From Chlorops oryzae (Eukaryota > Arthropoda > Insecta > Diptera > Chloropidae): a stretch of DNA of 64,000 nt. Positions 23,827 to 35,184 of the stretch are shown one piece after another (position 1 is the stretch's first letter; the number at the start of each line of letters is the position of its first letter). The stretch spans positions 18,579,853 through 18,643,852 of the forward strand of contig CM035808.1 of NCBI GenBank assembly GCA_020466095.1, written 5' to 3'. The notes below the pieces were generated by a model. That model saw only the letters and a list, made by a program, of their open reading frames with translations, did not search any database and was not told the origin of the DNA. The position numbers and the translations under genes were made by a program.

Positions 23827-24010
23827 ACTACCCCATGTAAACGCCGTTCTGCCGTGCCTGGTTGTTTCCAATGCTAAAGTATAGTTGTGACGTTGCGCTT
23901 AACATGCAAAACAACAACAACGAAGCTCTCATTTTGTATTTGTGACATCATCGGGCTGAAGTGGCGCTATCTTGTTTTCTTGTATCATGCATGTTTCCAA
24001 CATTTCTTGT

Positions 24011-26029
24011 GAAAAAAAATTAAGCATACAGATTTGGGCCTTTTAGGACACAGCTTAACGTAACAATAATATACGTAATATAATAATATACTTGAGTTAA
24101 AACCATTCCTTCATTTGAATTGGGAAATGTTCCTAAAAATCGTTCCTGTTTGAGATCTATGGGCCAGAAATTGAAAAAAGAAAGTGAGAGGCGACTCGAG
24201 GTGGGATGCATAAAGATAAGAATTGATCATATTCTCGAGTTGTTTAGTTAAATAATTGATCTCTGAGCTTCAGACTTAATCTCGATCGCCTCATGTCAGA
24301 GATCCATCTCATTTTCTATGCATACGATCACATAAGACCAGTGCTTTTTTAAATCTTTTTTTCGAAATCCTATTCTTTCTTCACATCCATAGAAGAACTC
24401 TGAAACGTCTCTGGTGACCTAAGAGTTTGTGACAAAAACAAAGGAGTGTCTTCTTTTTTCCAAGAATCCGAAAACCCTTGAGCGTTTCAATAAAGCTCAT
24501 TATATTTTTTCTTTTTTTTTTTTATTCGTCAACTTGAGCAAAAATACTTTCTTTATTTTCAAAAGTAAAATATTTCGAAAAAAGAGAAATCCAAACTGAA
24601 ACAAGAAAGAAAAACAAAAAACAAAAAAAAAAAAAGTCGAAAACATAAAAAAATGTGATCATACAAGTATGTTCTTTCCAATCGAAGAGAACACCAACAT
24701 GGACACTTTCTCTTTAAAAAGTCAGGAACTCGTCCGGCCGCATATTTCTTTTAGATGCAACAATATTTGGCGGTTCCCATGCTTGCCAAGTAAAAAAAAA
24801 GGAAGAAGAAAAAAAATTCCTTAAAAACCGGACCTAGCAACTTAAATATGCCGATTTCTGTTACAGACGAATTAAGAGGGAAAAAAGTTCCGGCTCTTGA
24901 CGCTTCTGTTCCAGCGTACTCCTCTTTTGCAATGATTTTATTTTGCATCTCTCTTCTTCTTGTGTATGCATTTTCGCTATTTCTTTTTTTTTTGTTTGTT
25001 TGTTTTTTTTTTGCGTCTAATCGCGCACGAGACTCTCGGATCGGTGGCAGAAGTCACCATAAATTGTGCTTTTACGCATGCGCCTAAACGAGCAAAGAGT
25101 TAGACGCAGTGGCAGACAGACAGACGGACGGACGGACGGACGGATGCAGAGACAGGCTACACTGCACAAACGAACTAAGAAGAGTGCCAGACAGTGAAGC
25201 GTCTTCAGCAACGATATTTTGCATACTTTACAGCAGCGCCAATAGAAAAGGCCTCTCCTTACCGATTAGTGGTCCGAGCAGTCATGCAGGCGACTTGCTT
25301 CCGAAAACAAGAAAACGAATACAAATCAAGCGATCGGAATGGTTGGTTTTCCGTTTTAGTATTCCGTTCGCCTTCGTCTGCTGACAAAGAACAGGACAGT
25401 AGTGGTGAAAAAATATCAAGATGAATGTGATGAGGGTTTGAGAGGTTGGACAGAAGTCCTTTCATTCAAAAAAGGTGATTATTTTATTTGAAGCTTTAAT
25501 GGTTTTAATTTTATGGCGTGTGGATTTCAAAACGATTCCCTACTTATGTATATGTATAAGTATTTTGAAATCCTTTAACAATGTCCTCTTATGATCGGTG
25601 GCTTAGCGAGAAATTTCGGCTTCCGGGGCACGGTGGGGGCCTGAATCAAAGTACCTTCATAAAAATTGAAATATGATTTGGCGCCCGTGGCGGCCCTTAA
25701 TATAGGCAAAGTTCTCATTAACAAGCACCTCGAAGTGTAAATACAAGAGGATTTTAATGAAAGCTGGAGGAATAATGTTAAAGGAGGTCTCCAAAAAAAT
25801 GGTTAAAAAAACGAATTCAATTTACAGTTGAATGCTGGGCTTTGGAGGAATATTCCGACTAAAGCTCACCTATGCACGATCGCTTTGGATGGTGTAGTGC
25901 CGAGCCAGATTGAAAGTGAATAATTTACTGTTATTGGTTCTCTTGTCTGATATGATCTCTGATCAAAAATGGGTTTTAAGTGTTGCTGATAACTTAAATT
26001 TTGCCAGCTAACAAGCTAAGTCTTGTTGA
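24011..26029. other. Intergenic, with a GACG microsatellite and a MITE relic
   Basis: (GACG/GACA)n occupies 25113-25144. At 25596-25706 GGTGGCTTAGCGAGAAATTT and AAATATGATTTGGCGCCCG recall the intact hAT MITE at 42064-42196, so this is a decayed relative. A/T-rich homopolymers are frequent (24510-24525, 24622-24634). No gene-like ORF. Confidence 0.5.
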
Positions 26030-26243
26030 AGGTTAGGTTTAGGTTATTAGGTTAGGTTAGGTTAATGTGGCTGCCACCATGAAGTTTGAAACACTTAGGC
26101 CTCATGTGCCCATTGTGATGCCACGAAAAATGTAAGCTATCGAGAAAAACAGAAAAACTAAATAATATCCACGACCTGAGCTGGGAGTCGATCCCAGGGC
26201 CTCTCACTTAGTAAATTGGCATTCAATCAACTACATCCCAGCC
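26030..26243 (-). mobile_element. tRNA-headed SINE copy with TTAGGTT-like tail
   Basis: Minus-strand element. Its head (about 26243 to 26160) has a Pol III box B match GGATCGACTCC (complement of 26184-26194) inside a tRNA-like arm. Its 3' end (about 26070-26030) runs GGTGGCAGCCACATTAACC into repeated AACCT. The head ends CCAGCTCAGGTCGTGGATAT, as does the copy at 42468-43203 (CCAGCTGAGGTCGTGGATGT). Confidence 0.6.
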
Positions 26244-26524
26244 GGAACAGAATGCTGTGCACAGCACGCTGCTAATATACGGGACTGTCCACTGTTTTCG
26301 AATACATTCCAGATGTGCCGTGGTGTAAAACTGGTTCACTGTGCATAGCATTGGTATATTGAAATAATGAAAAATACCGGTTTAGTTGGTTTCGTGCCAC
26401 ACACAAGCTATACACCGGTGTATGGCATTGTACACAGCTTGTGAAATGATTTGAACAGTTCTTAGTTGACCTATCTACTTCTTCATACACTTCGTGCCTA
26501 TACACCACAACACCCGGCTGGGAT
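26235..26524. mobile_element. Non-autonomous element B, copy 1
   Basis: 290 bp bounded by perfect 11-bp inverted ends ATCCCAGCCGG (26235-26245) and CCGGCTGGGAT (26514-26524). The interior (GTGCACAGCACGCTGC, TATACACCGGTGTATGGC, ACACTTCGTGCCTATACACC) recurs inverted at 30440-31613, where it is split by another insertion. No ORF. Confidence 0.65.
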
Positions 26525-27636
26525 ACTTTCATTGATGGTTATTCTCGCTTGAAAGGAGATTTTCACAAGCGATGTTGATTAGAAAGTGAATTTTCGGATG
26601 ACTACAAAAACCGTTTTCCGGTTAATCGCAAATCGATAATACAGTGTTATCTCTTTTGAGCGGACACCCACGGGACCGAAAAATATGTCCGCTTAATAGG
26701 AAACTATTTGAGAATCATTAAAAATGTCCGTTTAAGAGGATTGTCCGTTTAAGAGTAGTTTTCGCATGGAGAGAGTACATTGTAAATGTCAATTCGGAGA
26801 CGCGTATTCCATTAATTATCCTCTACTTCAAAGCACCGCTCTTGAAAACAATTAGTCAAAAGAAAAGAAAATTTTTTTCGACCACAAATCCATTTGTTTG
26901 CTAAACATTCTATCGAAATTTCGACTTTATCGTCTAAGTAATAAATATCGAATCGATTCCACCGAGTCCAATACTGTTCAATTGATGTTTGTATGTACTA
27001 TGTACATATGTATGTGTTTCAATGCGTAACATAATGCGAAAGTGAACGACGTTGAAGAATTAAAATTGCAAATTTTGTGAAAAGGCGAAAAATTAAATTG
27101 CAATTAAAATTTCAGCACACTGACCGACTTTGAAAAGGAAAATATCTTATGAAAGCGAACGAATGAGTGATACAACGACCCAGAGAAGCTTCAAACGCGT
27201 TGCGTACGCGCGCGCCGAGGAGAAGATCCGCACATCATTCTGGTGCGAATGCTGCTACTGGAGTTGCTATTGCGGATCGCTGCAGCATATGACGCCGCAA
27301 ACAAATGTACACACATACTATACATATATACAAACGGATATATATATATATATTAATATATTTATATATAAAGTGGCAGGCATTTGATCTACTGACGACG
27401 ACAAAAGACCAGTAAAGAGCAAACTCTTTATCCGCATTGCCACAAACAATTGCACTCGTATTCGCATCGTATTCGCGTTCGTATTCGCGTTCGCGTTCGC
27501 ATTCACCGCAAAAGGCTTATGTCAAATGCGTTTTTTCAAGCGATGATGATTTTCTTTCAAGAAAAGTGAAAATCTAAGCCCACTACATTGGCTTGAAGAC
27601 TTTTCGATGCAGTCTAAGCCAACGATTATGAACTTT
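26524..27636. repeat. Direct duplication, left copy (1.1 kb)
   Basis: Nearly identical to 28822-29905 from TACTTTCATTGATGGTTATT to CCAACGATTATGAACTTT. Differences are mostly length changes in simple repeats (TATA, ATTCGCGTTC, T runs) and a few deletions. The unit carries a pogo-like MITE (26642-26782), ATTCGC/GTTCGC repeats (27460-27505) and no convincing gene. Confidence 0.85.
26642..26782. mobile_element. pogo/Tigger-like MITE, family 1 (copy 2)
   Basis: 141 bp, CAGTGTTATCTCTTTTGAGC to GAGAGTACATTG, flanked by TA on both sides (26640-26641, 26783-26784). Contains GTCCGCTTAA and GTCCGTTTAAGAGG repeats. Copy 3 is the duplicated counterpart. Confidence 0.8.
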
Positions 27637-27689
27637 GTAAAAGTATGTCCACATGAAGATATGTAAACTAATTGATTCTGGATAAAGGC

Positions 27690-28079
27690 ACAAAAAAAAA
27701 ATATTTACCAATATCGAAAAAATATACTTATTAAAAATTGGAATTTAATTTATCAATTGTTTGTTTTATTTTTTTTACAAGGAATTCAAAAAAATGAAAT
27801 TTTAAATCAAATATTTTAAATAAATGAAACAAAAGAACTAAGTTTTTTAAATTGCTAAAAAAATTTTTTTAGGAGCTTTTTTTCAATTTAAAAAAAAATT
27901 GCTGTAAAAAATTAAACTCTTTATGGAATTCAAAATCTTGGCAATAAAAAAAGGGGAAAATTTTTAATTTACCTTTACTTTTTAATTTTTTAACTTTTAA
28001 AAGCATTAAAAAAGTTTTTTCAACAAACCTTTAAATTTTTTTTTTTTTTTTATAAAATTTTTTTAAAAAATTAAAAAAA

Positions 28080-28120
<41 letters not shown>

Positions 28121-28210
28121 AACAGTTTTAAAAGACGCTTTTTAATTGGTCCTCAAAAAAAAGAAAAAAAAATCTAAAACGCATAACTTTATAGGAAAAA
28201 TCGTTTCCTT

Positions 28211-28252
<42 letters not shown>

Positions 28253-28560
28253 GGACAATTTTCAAAATGGGGGGGAAAAACATATTTTTCAAAAGCCTCT
28301 GCGTTCAAAAAAAAAAAGAGTGTTTCTTTTCTTCTAAAGGAAAAAAAGGTTGTGACTTTAAAAAGTTTTTTATTAGTTTATTTGGTTAAATCCTTTTTTA
28401 ACTTAACTGGTAATTGTCGGGGGGGGCAAACTAAAATAATTGCCGGCCTAGAATAAACAAAAGTTTAAAGGAATAAGGCAAAAAAAGTAAAAAAATAATT
28501 AGGTTGGATCAACTTGGCCTAAAATTTTGTTAAAAGGTTTATATAATTTCAAATTGTGAG
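27690..28560. repeat. Homopolymer-rich, low-complexity stretch
   Basis: Dominated by long A and T runs (28038-28050, 28079-28116, 28217-28250) and short G runs (28419-28424). Between the runs there is no periodicity or coding potential. It lies exactly between the two duplicate copies and looks like poor consensus or gap-edge sequence. Confidence 0.6.
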
Positions 28561-28821
28561 TGTGTGTGTGTGTGTGTGTGTGTTGTGTGTGTTAGGTTAG
28601 GTGTTAGTTAGGTTAGTGTTAGTTGTTAGTGTTACGTTAGGTAGTTGGTTAGTTAGGTTTAGTTGAGGTTACTGCGTTGGTATAGAGATTAGTTACCGGT
28701 TTAGTTAGGTTTAACGATGACACAAACTATAACCGGTATATCGCATCGTACACAGCTGGTTGATTTGAGCGATCCCAGGGACCTATCACTTATAGTAAAC
28801 TTTGACATCATCAACAACATG
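28560..28821. repeat. Scrambled copy of the 26030-26523 repeats
   Basis: (TG)n followed by TTAGGTTAG-type words, then ACCGGTTTAGTTAGG, AACCGGTATATCGCATCGTAC, ACACAGCTGGTTGATTTGA and GATCCCAGGGACC. These words all occur, in another order or with small indels, in 26030-26460. It precedes the right duplicate just as 26030-26523 precedes the left one. Confidence 0.5.
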
Positions 28822-29905
28822 TACTTTCATTGATGGTTATTCTCGCTTGAAAGGAGATTTTCACAAGCGATGTTGATTAGAAAGTGAATTTTCGGGTGAG
28901 CTACAAAAACCGTTTTCCGGTTAATCGCAAATCGATAATACAGTGTTATCTCTTTTGAGCGGACACCTACGGGACCGAAAAATATGTCCGCTTAATAGGA
29001 AACTATTTGAGAATCATTAAATGTGTTTAAGATGTCCGTTTAAGAGTAGTTTTCGCATGGAGAGAGTACATTGTAAATGTCAATTCGGAGACGCGTATTC
29101 CATTAATTATCCTCTACTTCAAAGCACCGCTCTTGAAAACAATTAGTCAAAAGAAAAGAAAATTTTTTCGACCACAAATCCATTTGTTTGCTAAACATTC
29201 TATCGAAATTTCGACTTTATCGTCTAAGTAATAAATATCGAATCGATTCCACCGAGTCCAATACTGTTCAATTGATGTTTGTATGTACTTACTATGTATG
29301 TATGTGTTTCAATGCGTAACATAATGCGAAAGTGAACGACGTTGAAGAATTAAAATTGCAAATTTTGTGAAAAGGCGAAAAATTAAATTGCAATTAAAAT
29401 TTCAGCACACTGACCGACTTTGAAAAGGAAAATATCTTATGAAAGCGAACGAATGAGTGATACAACGACCCAGAGAAGCTTCAAACACGTTGCGTACGCG
29501 CGCGCCGAGGAGAAGATCCGCACATCATTCTGGTGCGAATGCTGCTACTGGAGTTGCTATCGCTGCAGCATATGACGCCGCAAACAAATGTACACAATAG
29601 TATACAAATATATACAAACGGATATATATATATTAATATATTTATATATAAAGTGGCAGGCATTTGATCTACTGACGACGACAAAAGACCAGTAAAGAGC
29701 AAACTCTTTATCCGCATTGCCACAAACAATTGCACTCGTATTCGCATTCGTATTCGCGTTCGCGTTCGCATTCACCGCAAAAGGCTTATGTCAAATGCGT
29801 TTTTTCAAGCGATGATGATTTTCTTTCAAGAAAAGTGAAAATCTAAGCCCACTACATTGGCTTGAAGACTTTTCGATGCAGTCTAAGCCAACGATTATGA
29901 ACTTT
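28822..29905. repeat. Direct duplication, right copy (1.1 kb)
   Basis: Second copy of 26524-27636, 1084 bp. Relative to the left copy it lacks a few short pieces (for example near 29028-29036 and 29560-29566) and has fewer ATTCGC units. Unique sequence resumes at 29906. Confidence 0.85.
28941..29073. mobile_element. pogo/Tigger-like MITE, family 1 (copy 3)
   Basis: Counterpart of 26642-26782 inside the duplicated block, TA-flanked, 133 bp with a small internal deletion near 29028. Confidence 0.8.
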
Positions 29906-30439
29906 CCAATAAAAATGTTGAATTTATTTGCAAAATCGCGGATGTGGTCTTAAAAAAGAAAAGCAAAGCAAAGCATTTTAAGTAGAATTGTTGTGGTTGG
30001 CGATGTTAAAAAAAAAAAAAAAAAGAAAAAATATTGAAAAATAAATTTCTATTTTTAAATGAAAAAGCGAGAATGAAAAAGTGAAATATGGTTAGATGAA
30101 AATGAAGGAATTTATTTATGAATGCGTTTTTTCTTTCTTTTTTTTTCTTCTTGGATTGCATTGCGTCGACAAGGCTTCCCGTTTCACGAACTCTGAAGAA
30201 TTTTTTTGAAATAACTTCGAATGGCTTTCCGATCTAATCCACTCCTTCAACTCTTCAATTAAATGTTGGAATTGAAGGAATTTTTTTTTCCCCAATTTTT
30301 GGAATGAATAAAGCACAGAGAGTGAGAGAGAGAGGGAGAAAGGCAGAGAGAGAAAGAGAGAGAGAGAAAGAGAGAGAGAGGCAGAGAGAGAGAGAGAGAG
30401 ACAGAGAGAGAGAGAACATATCTCCTTACATGCTTACAA
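29906..30439. other. Intergenic with (GA)n microsatellite
   Basis: Unique AT-rich DNA, then an imperfect (GAGA)n tract at 30318-30415. No gene signal. Confidence 0.5.
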
Positions 30440-31613
30440 CCCTGCCGGGTGTTGTGGTGTATGGGCACGAAGTGTATGAAGAAGTAGATACGTCAACATA
30501 AGAAAAAACAAGTAAGGGTGTTATAGTCAGGCGAGCCTGACAATAGAATACCCGACAAGGACTCACATGTTGAAATAATTTTTAATATCAAGAGGTGTTT
30601 AAGACCATAAGGGGCCCCATATACCGACTTTTGATAGATTTCTTTATGAAAACTGCCCCTTTGCCACGCTCAATTTTTCAATTTTTGTTGAACTTTAATC
30701 GGAGGCTTAAATATACGCTCAAATTCTAAGTTTCATTGAAATATTTCGAAAAAATCCGATTTTAAGGCAGTTTTGGGATTTTTGTGACAGACCCTAGTAC
30801 TGGAGGTACCCTTAATAATGGACCGATCAAGAAAATTTTTTGGGAGGATGTTTATGGCTACAAAGGAAGCATAAGTGCCAAATTTCGTTGAATTCCGTTT
30901 GGAAGAGACAATTTTCGAAAAACGCCCTTCTGCCACGCCCACTTTCAAAATTTTTAGAAAGCGTATTACTTGCCTTGAAACATAATCAAATATCAAATTT
31001 CATCAAAATATGTTGAAATACTTCGATTTTAGAGCAGTTTTTGTGATTTTCGTAACGGACCCTAGTACTGGAGGTACCCCTAAAAATGGTCCGATCGGGT
31101 CCATTCTCGAACTTGTTCTGAATCATGTCGCTGTGAGCACGCATACCAAGATAGCTCAACTCCTTCGATAAGATAACTGTATACAGACAGACGGACAGAC
31201 AGACGGACGGACATGTCTAAATCGAATCTCCTGGTGACGCTGATCATTTCTATATACATTTTGTATGGTCTATCTCGACTGGTTCTGGGTGTTACACACA
31301 ACCACACAAACGCAATATACCCTCGACACAGAGTGTGTCGGGTATAAAAAAAACTGTTTTCAAATTATTTCACAAGCTGCGTACAATGCCATACACCCGG
31401 TATATAGCCTGTGTAGGGAACGAAGCGAACTAAACCAGTATTTTTTATTATTTCTATATACCAATGCTATACACAGTGAACCCAGTTTTCACACCACCGC
31501 ACATCCTAGGACATGTATTAGGACAGGTCCTGTACATTAGCAGCGTGCTGTGCACATCATACTTTGTGCTATGCACATGTGCGAGCACCTTCCGTACACA
31601 GTTCCGACTGGGA
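30440..31613. mobile_element. Non-autonomous element B, copy 2, split by a retroposon
   Basis: Inverted relative of 26235-26524. The left part 30440-30500 (CCGGGTGTTGTGGTGTATGG, then GCACGAAGTGTATGAAGAAG) and right part 31355-31613 (CACAAGCTGCGTACAATGCC to TTCCGACTGGGA) join to give the same order of motifs once the 0.85-kb insert at 30509-31354 is ignored. Confidence 0.7.
30509..31354 (+). mobile_element. mini-me-like retroposon (copy 1)
   Basis: Starts CAAGTAAGGGTG and ends GTGTCGGGTATAAAA. It contains GACGGACAGACAGACGGACG (31190-31212), like the GTCY microsatellite described for mini-me elements, and tandem internal segments (GGACCCTAGTACTGGAGGTACC, split here as positions 30788-30810 and 31057-31079). 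A related partial copy is at 37995-38342. Assignment to mini-me is from memory of its microsatellite-bearing structure. Confidence 0.6.
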
Positions 31614-33050
31614 AACAATGGCCAATCATTTTCGAATCCATCTGGCCGAAGGCGTGTACGACTTGGATGGAAAATTATATTAACTAGAAGTGAAAATTAT
31701 TATAGAAAAATAAATTTTAGTGAAATGTGACATCCCTTGAAATAAATTAAAAACTAAGACGAACTTACATGCAACATTGTATCTGCACAACCGCCCAAAA
31801 CAAAAACAAACAAAAAAAAACAAAACAAATAAAAAAAAAAAACAAAAAAAAAATACCCATCTTTGAGCGTCTCGCCGACAAATGCGAGTGCACGCCGCAA
31901 AACTACAATCATTCGTACGTCCAACGTCACTCCAAAGGAGATTTCACCTCTGACGGCTGTTGGGATTCTTACTTTTTCACACTTTCTTTCGCGCGTGTCA
32001 AATGCCTTAAAGCCGCATGTGGTAATTGACGACGACGACAAATGTTCAACAAAAATTGCTTCTCTTCGAAACGCTGCTGCACAAGGGGAGCCAGAGTGGG
32101 ATTTTGCTTTTTTTTTTTTTTTTTGGCTAAAAAGTAAAATGCAAAAATCCGCTAAAAGGTATTTAGTCTGCGAAAATCCGGGGAAAAAAAAACACCAAAA
32201 CGTTTGCCCATCCTTAAAAATTACAAATAAAAGCGAAATAGAAATTCGAAGGAAAAGCAATAAAATAAAACGTACGCATCGAAGACAAATTCAAGCGTCA
32301 AATTGTTGTTGTCGCCACACAGTTAGAAGCGACATGCAATCATTCAGGCGAGCATCCATGCACCCAGCCATCCATCCATCTATCCATCCATCCATTTGGC
32401 CCCGTTCGACCATTCATCAATTCAAGAGACCAAAACAGTCGAACGAACGCTTTGGACAAGCAGCAATTTTTGAGGCGGATTTTTCGACATGTTAATTTAG
32501 ACGAAAAGAAGGAATAACAACAACAACAACAACACGGGAAAGTGGGGAGCATTGGTGATCTGCATCGGTGCATAACAAGTGCCAAACGCCAATGTCAATG
32601 CTCCGAGCACTCGAATTCGCACTCGCCCCGAAGAGCTCACTTGGGTGTGCTGCGCCAAATGCGGTAGATCTCGAATGGCTTTGCTATGAGCACGAAATTC
32701 CAATGCGATTACGTTCGAAAGGAATTTGCGGAGGGAATTTGGATGTTGGACATTTGATCAAACGAAACTGACATCGCCCATAATTGTCCACTGTCAATTG
32801 CTCCAGCAGGTGCACGAATTTAAATCTCAATTAACATAATCAAAGCAACGCAAATTCGATGTATGAGTACATCCTTCAAATATTTGGATTATAACTAAAA
32901 GGATCTTCAGGAAACACTGTTACTACAGCGACGACAACGAAAACTACTTAGTAAAATTCTTTATTTTCAATCATTCCTCGTGGGAAAACGTCATTCGTAT
33001 AATTTTCCTAACTGATTGCGAAAATCGATTTTGATTATCTTCTTATTCTG
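31614..33050. other. Intergenic, no gene recognised
   Basis: Holds A-rich runs (31809-31850), a T run (32109-32122), CATCCATCCATC repeats (32370-32395) and (CAA)n at 32516-32533. Long frames on both strands here are low-complexity and unlike any protein family. Confidence 0.5.
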
Positions 33051-33059
33051 GTTCTTCTT

Positions 33060-33360
33060 CTTGCGTTTTTAAAAGTCCCGGCCTATCCCGGCATCCGCAA
33101 ATCGCTAACAATTCATCAATTTTCTCCCATTGGTTTCATCCTTTGGGGTAAGTCCAACAGTGTCGAGGTCTTATTTTACTCTGTCCACCCAATGCTGTTT
33201 CGAACGCCCTCGTCGTCTGCAACCATTTTCGCCAAGCTGTCCTCATCTGATCTCAGGACATGTCCATAAGATCGTAGCCTTGTTTCCCGCATTTTCCCAA
33301 TAATAAGAGCAACTCCATAACGCCTCCGAATGAACACGTTTGGAATATGGTCAAGAAGAA
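33060..33360 (-). mobile_element. Degenerate LINE fragment (C-terminal reverse-transcriptase tail)
   Basis: On the minus strand, 33300 down to 33176 reads KMRETRLRSYGHVLRSDEDS then LAKMVADDEGVRNSIGW and a stop. The pattern R-x-x-x-GHVLR-x-D-x-DS-x-x-K is the familiar tail of non-LTR retrotransposon proteins, which normally continues to a GRPKKRW motif. That motif is lost here. Short, defective relic. Confidence 0.6.
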
Positions 33361-34160
33361 TCAGTTCAGGTATCCAGCGGAGGTTTGTCTATACAAAAAA
33401 ACAGAATAAAATAGTGGAAAAATAAAAATAGAAGAATAATTTTTGAACGTTCTTTGTTAATCTCTAAAAGACGGCCTCTGTGACGTAAATAGTTGGTTGA
33501 ATTACAAGAGGCTCTCGGTTCAACTTCCAGTTCGGTCCTGGATTTTTGTTTTCATCTAACTTTCCTCATGATATCACAACGGCTCGAATTCAGGCCTTAA
33601 AACCCAGAGATAATGATCCAAAGAATTTAACCATTTTGGACCTAACAGTCGATGGTATTACAACCAGAACTTTGTCGAATTTGTCTATGCAAAATCTGGA
33701 GTGATATCATCCAAAGGGCAAACTGGAATGACAGTTTGTACCTTTGTCAAAATTTTTAGTTTGGGTGAAAATGGGTCATTTTCCAGGCTTATATGTACCC
33801 CGCAAGAGTCAACTTTTAATTGATGTGTTTTTTTGTTTGTTTTTTTTTAAATCAGGAAAATAAAGAAAATTTAAACTCCTCATGAATTAAGTACAACCAC
33901 TTCCCGTTTAACGTTACTTAACGTTTAAGCAAATTCGAACTAGAAGGTCGGAATGCCTACGGGACCGATATACTAAACAGATCAATGCCTCCTGTCTAAC
34001 CGTGAACAAATAAATAAAGCGTTTTCAAAATGGTTCCAACCATTTTCGACCGTAGTAAATACTTATCGGGGTAAAGTCACACCGAAATCAACCGCTTGAC
34101 ATACTTAGGTTTCGATAATCCGGGACTCTGTTGTCCCCTCGAAACATTCCCCAATGATTT
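33361..34160. other. Intergenic, nothing recognised
   Basis: AT-rich, no ORF of note, no recognisable repeat. Confidence 0.4.
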
Positions 34161-34531
34161 GCACACACAGAAAAATATGACCTCATAAAATCAAAAAGAT
34201 TTCTTCTTGAGTCATTTTTAGAGCAAGGGGTAAGAAAGGGAATGAAAACGAAGTAATTTTTAAAAAGAAATCTGTTTAAATTTTATATGAAAATCTTATT
34301 AAAAATATTTAAATAGGTTTCTTTTTAATTTTTCATACATTTCATATAAAATACATATAGTTCTAGAGCCTACAAATAAATTGAGAGGAATAATACTAAG
34401 TTTCATAGGTCCCCTTGTATCAAATGTTCTTAAAAACATTTAAAAAAACTCTTCTTAATTTTAGTAGTTTTCTTAAAACTACAATTAATAAAATTTCTTG
34501 TCTAAAAACAAAAAAAAAAAATATTTCGATT

Positions 34532-34593
34532 CGGCAGGATTCAAACCCGGGCCATTCAGATTGCTAGCCGAGCTCGCTAACCAATATGCCATG
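34532..34593 (-). repeat. tRNA-like SINE head
   Basis: Minus strand reads GGCATATTGGTTAGCGAGC (box A-like), an anticodon-arm-like stem, then GGGTTTGAATCC (box B). It is followed by poly(A)-like DNA (34511-34521 as A runs on the plus strand). Not a good cloverleaf, so a SINE rather than a tRNA gene. Confidence 0.5.
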
Positions 34594-34728
34594 TCGAGTT
34601 AAACCAGAACTGAAGGAAATATCTCATTTAAGTTCAAACGAAAATATGCAAAACAATTCTCATTCCTAAAAAACAAAATTTTGTTTAACTTTAATTTTAA
34701 AAATGAATAAAATCCCTGGTTTTCGGTT

Positions 34729-34794
34729 CGGCGAACATGGTGTCACGGGTGAGCACATGACTAGAAATCGAGAATTCCCAGGTTCAAATCCCAT
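34729..34794 (+). repeat. tRNA-like SINE head
   Basis: GGCGAACATGGTGTCACGGG then GTGAGCAC, and GGTTCAAATCCC as box B, on the plus strand. The first half matches 20344-20380. Pseudo-tRNA/SINE origin inferred. Confidence 0.5.
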
Positions 34795-35184
34795 ACAGAA
34801 CAGTTCAAAATAGAATAAATATGATATCATATTAAATGAAAATAAATATATAAACAAAGAAATATATATATATATACCCATAAAAACAAGCAAAAGTAAG
34901 AGAAGGGGGAACGAAGGAGGGAGGGACCCCCAATAAATGTAAAAGATTTTTTAATTAAATAAAAATATTTAAGAAGAAATCTTTTTAAATTTATAGGGTC
35001 ATCTACTTACAAATATTTAAGAAGAAATCCTTTTAAAACTATTGGGAAATCTTATTAAATATATTTAAAAAGAAAATCTTCTTATTTTTAAGAAGATATC
35101 TCCTTGGCTAAAAACCATAGAGAAATCTTTTTAACTTTGTTATAGTTTAGTCGGATTTTATGTGCCTTTTTGGCTGTGTGCAAA

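Larger units (their letters stand above)
20901..24010. mobile_element. Foldback composite, about 3.1 kb, with nested insertions
   Basis: A left arm (20901-21062) and an inverted right arm (about 23838-24010) share blocks CAGGCACGGCAGAAC, CAAGATAGCGCCACTTC, ATGATACAA and CATGTTTCC. Between them lie a hAT MITE (21063-21420), an imperfect 100-bp inverted pair (21522-21780), a hAT transposase remnant (21842-22255) and a 750-bp palindrome (22721-23473). Whether this was one element or successive insertions is unresolved. Confidence 0.6.
34164..35184. repeat. AT-rich element with two opposed tRNA-like heads
   Basis: Bounded by GCACACACAGAAAAA (left) and, inverted, GCACACAGCCAAAAAGG (right). The interior is full of AAGATTTCTTCTTAAA-type words on both strands. 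It contains two tRNA-like segments in opposite orientation, listed separately. Target duplication not resolved. Confidence 0.4.

Noticed and set aside
26030..26080. TTAGG telomere repeats
   Set aside because: Short, interspersed, joined to a repeat body; flies lack TTAGG telomeres.
27130..27387. 85-codon ORF beginning MKRKISYESERMSD
   Set aside because: Ends in a TATA repeat; its counterpart in the duplicated copy (from 29404) is not kept intact, so it is not under coding constraint.
31863..32495. 210-codon plus-strand ORF with an overlapping 168-codon minus ORF
   Set aside because: Made of poly-T/poly-A and CATC repeats (Phe, Lys, His-Pro-Ser runs); no domain, no splice context, and both strands open together by composition.
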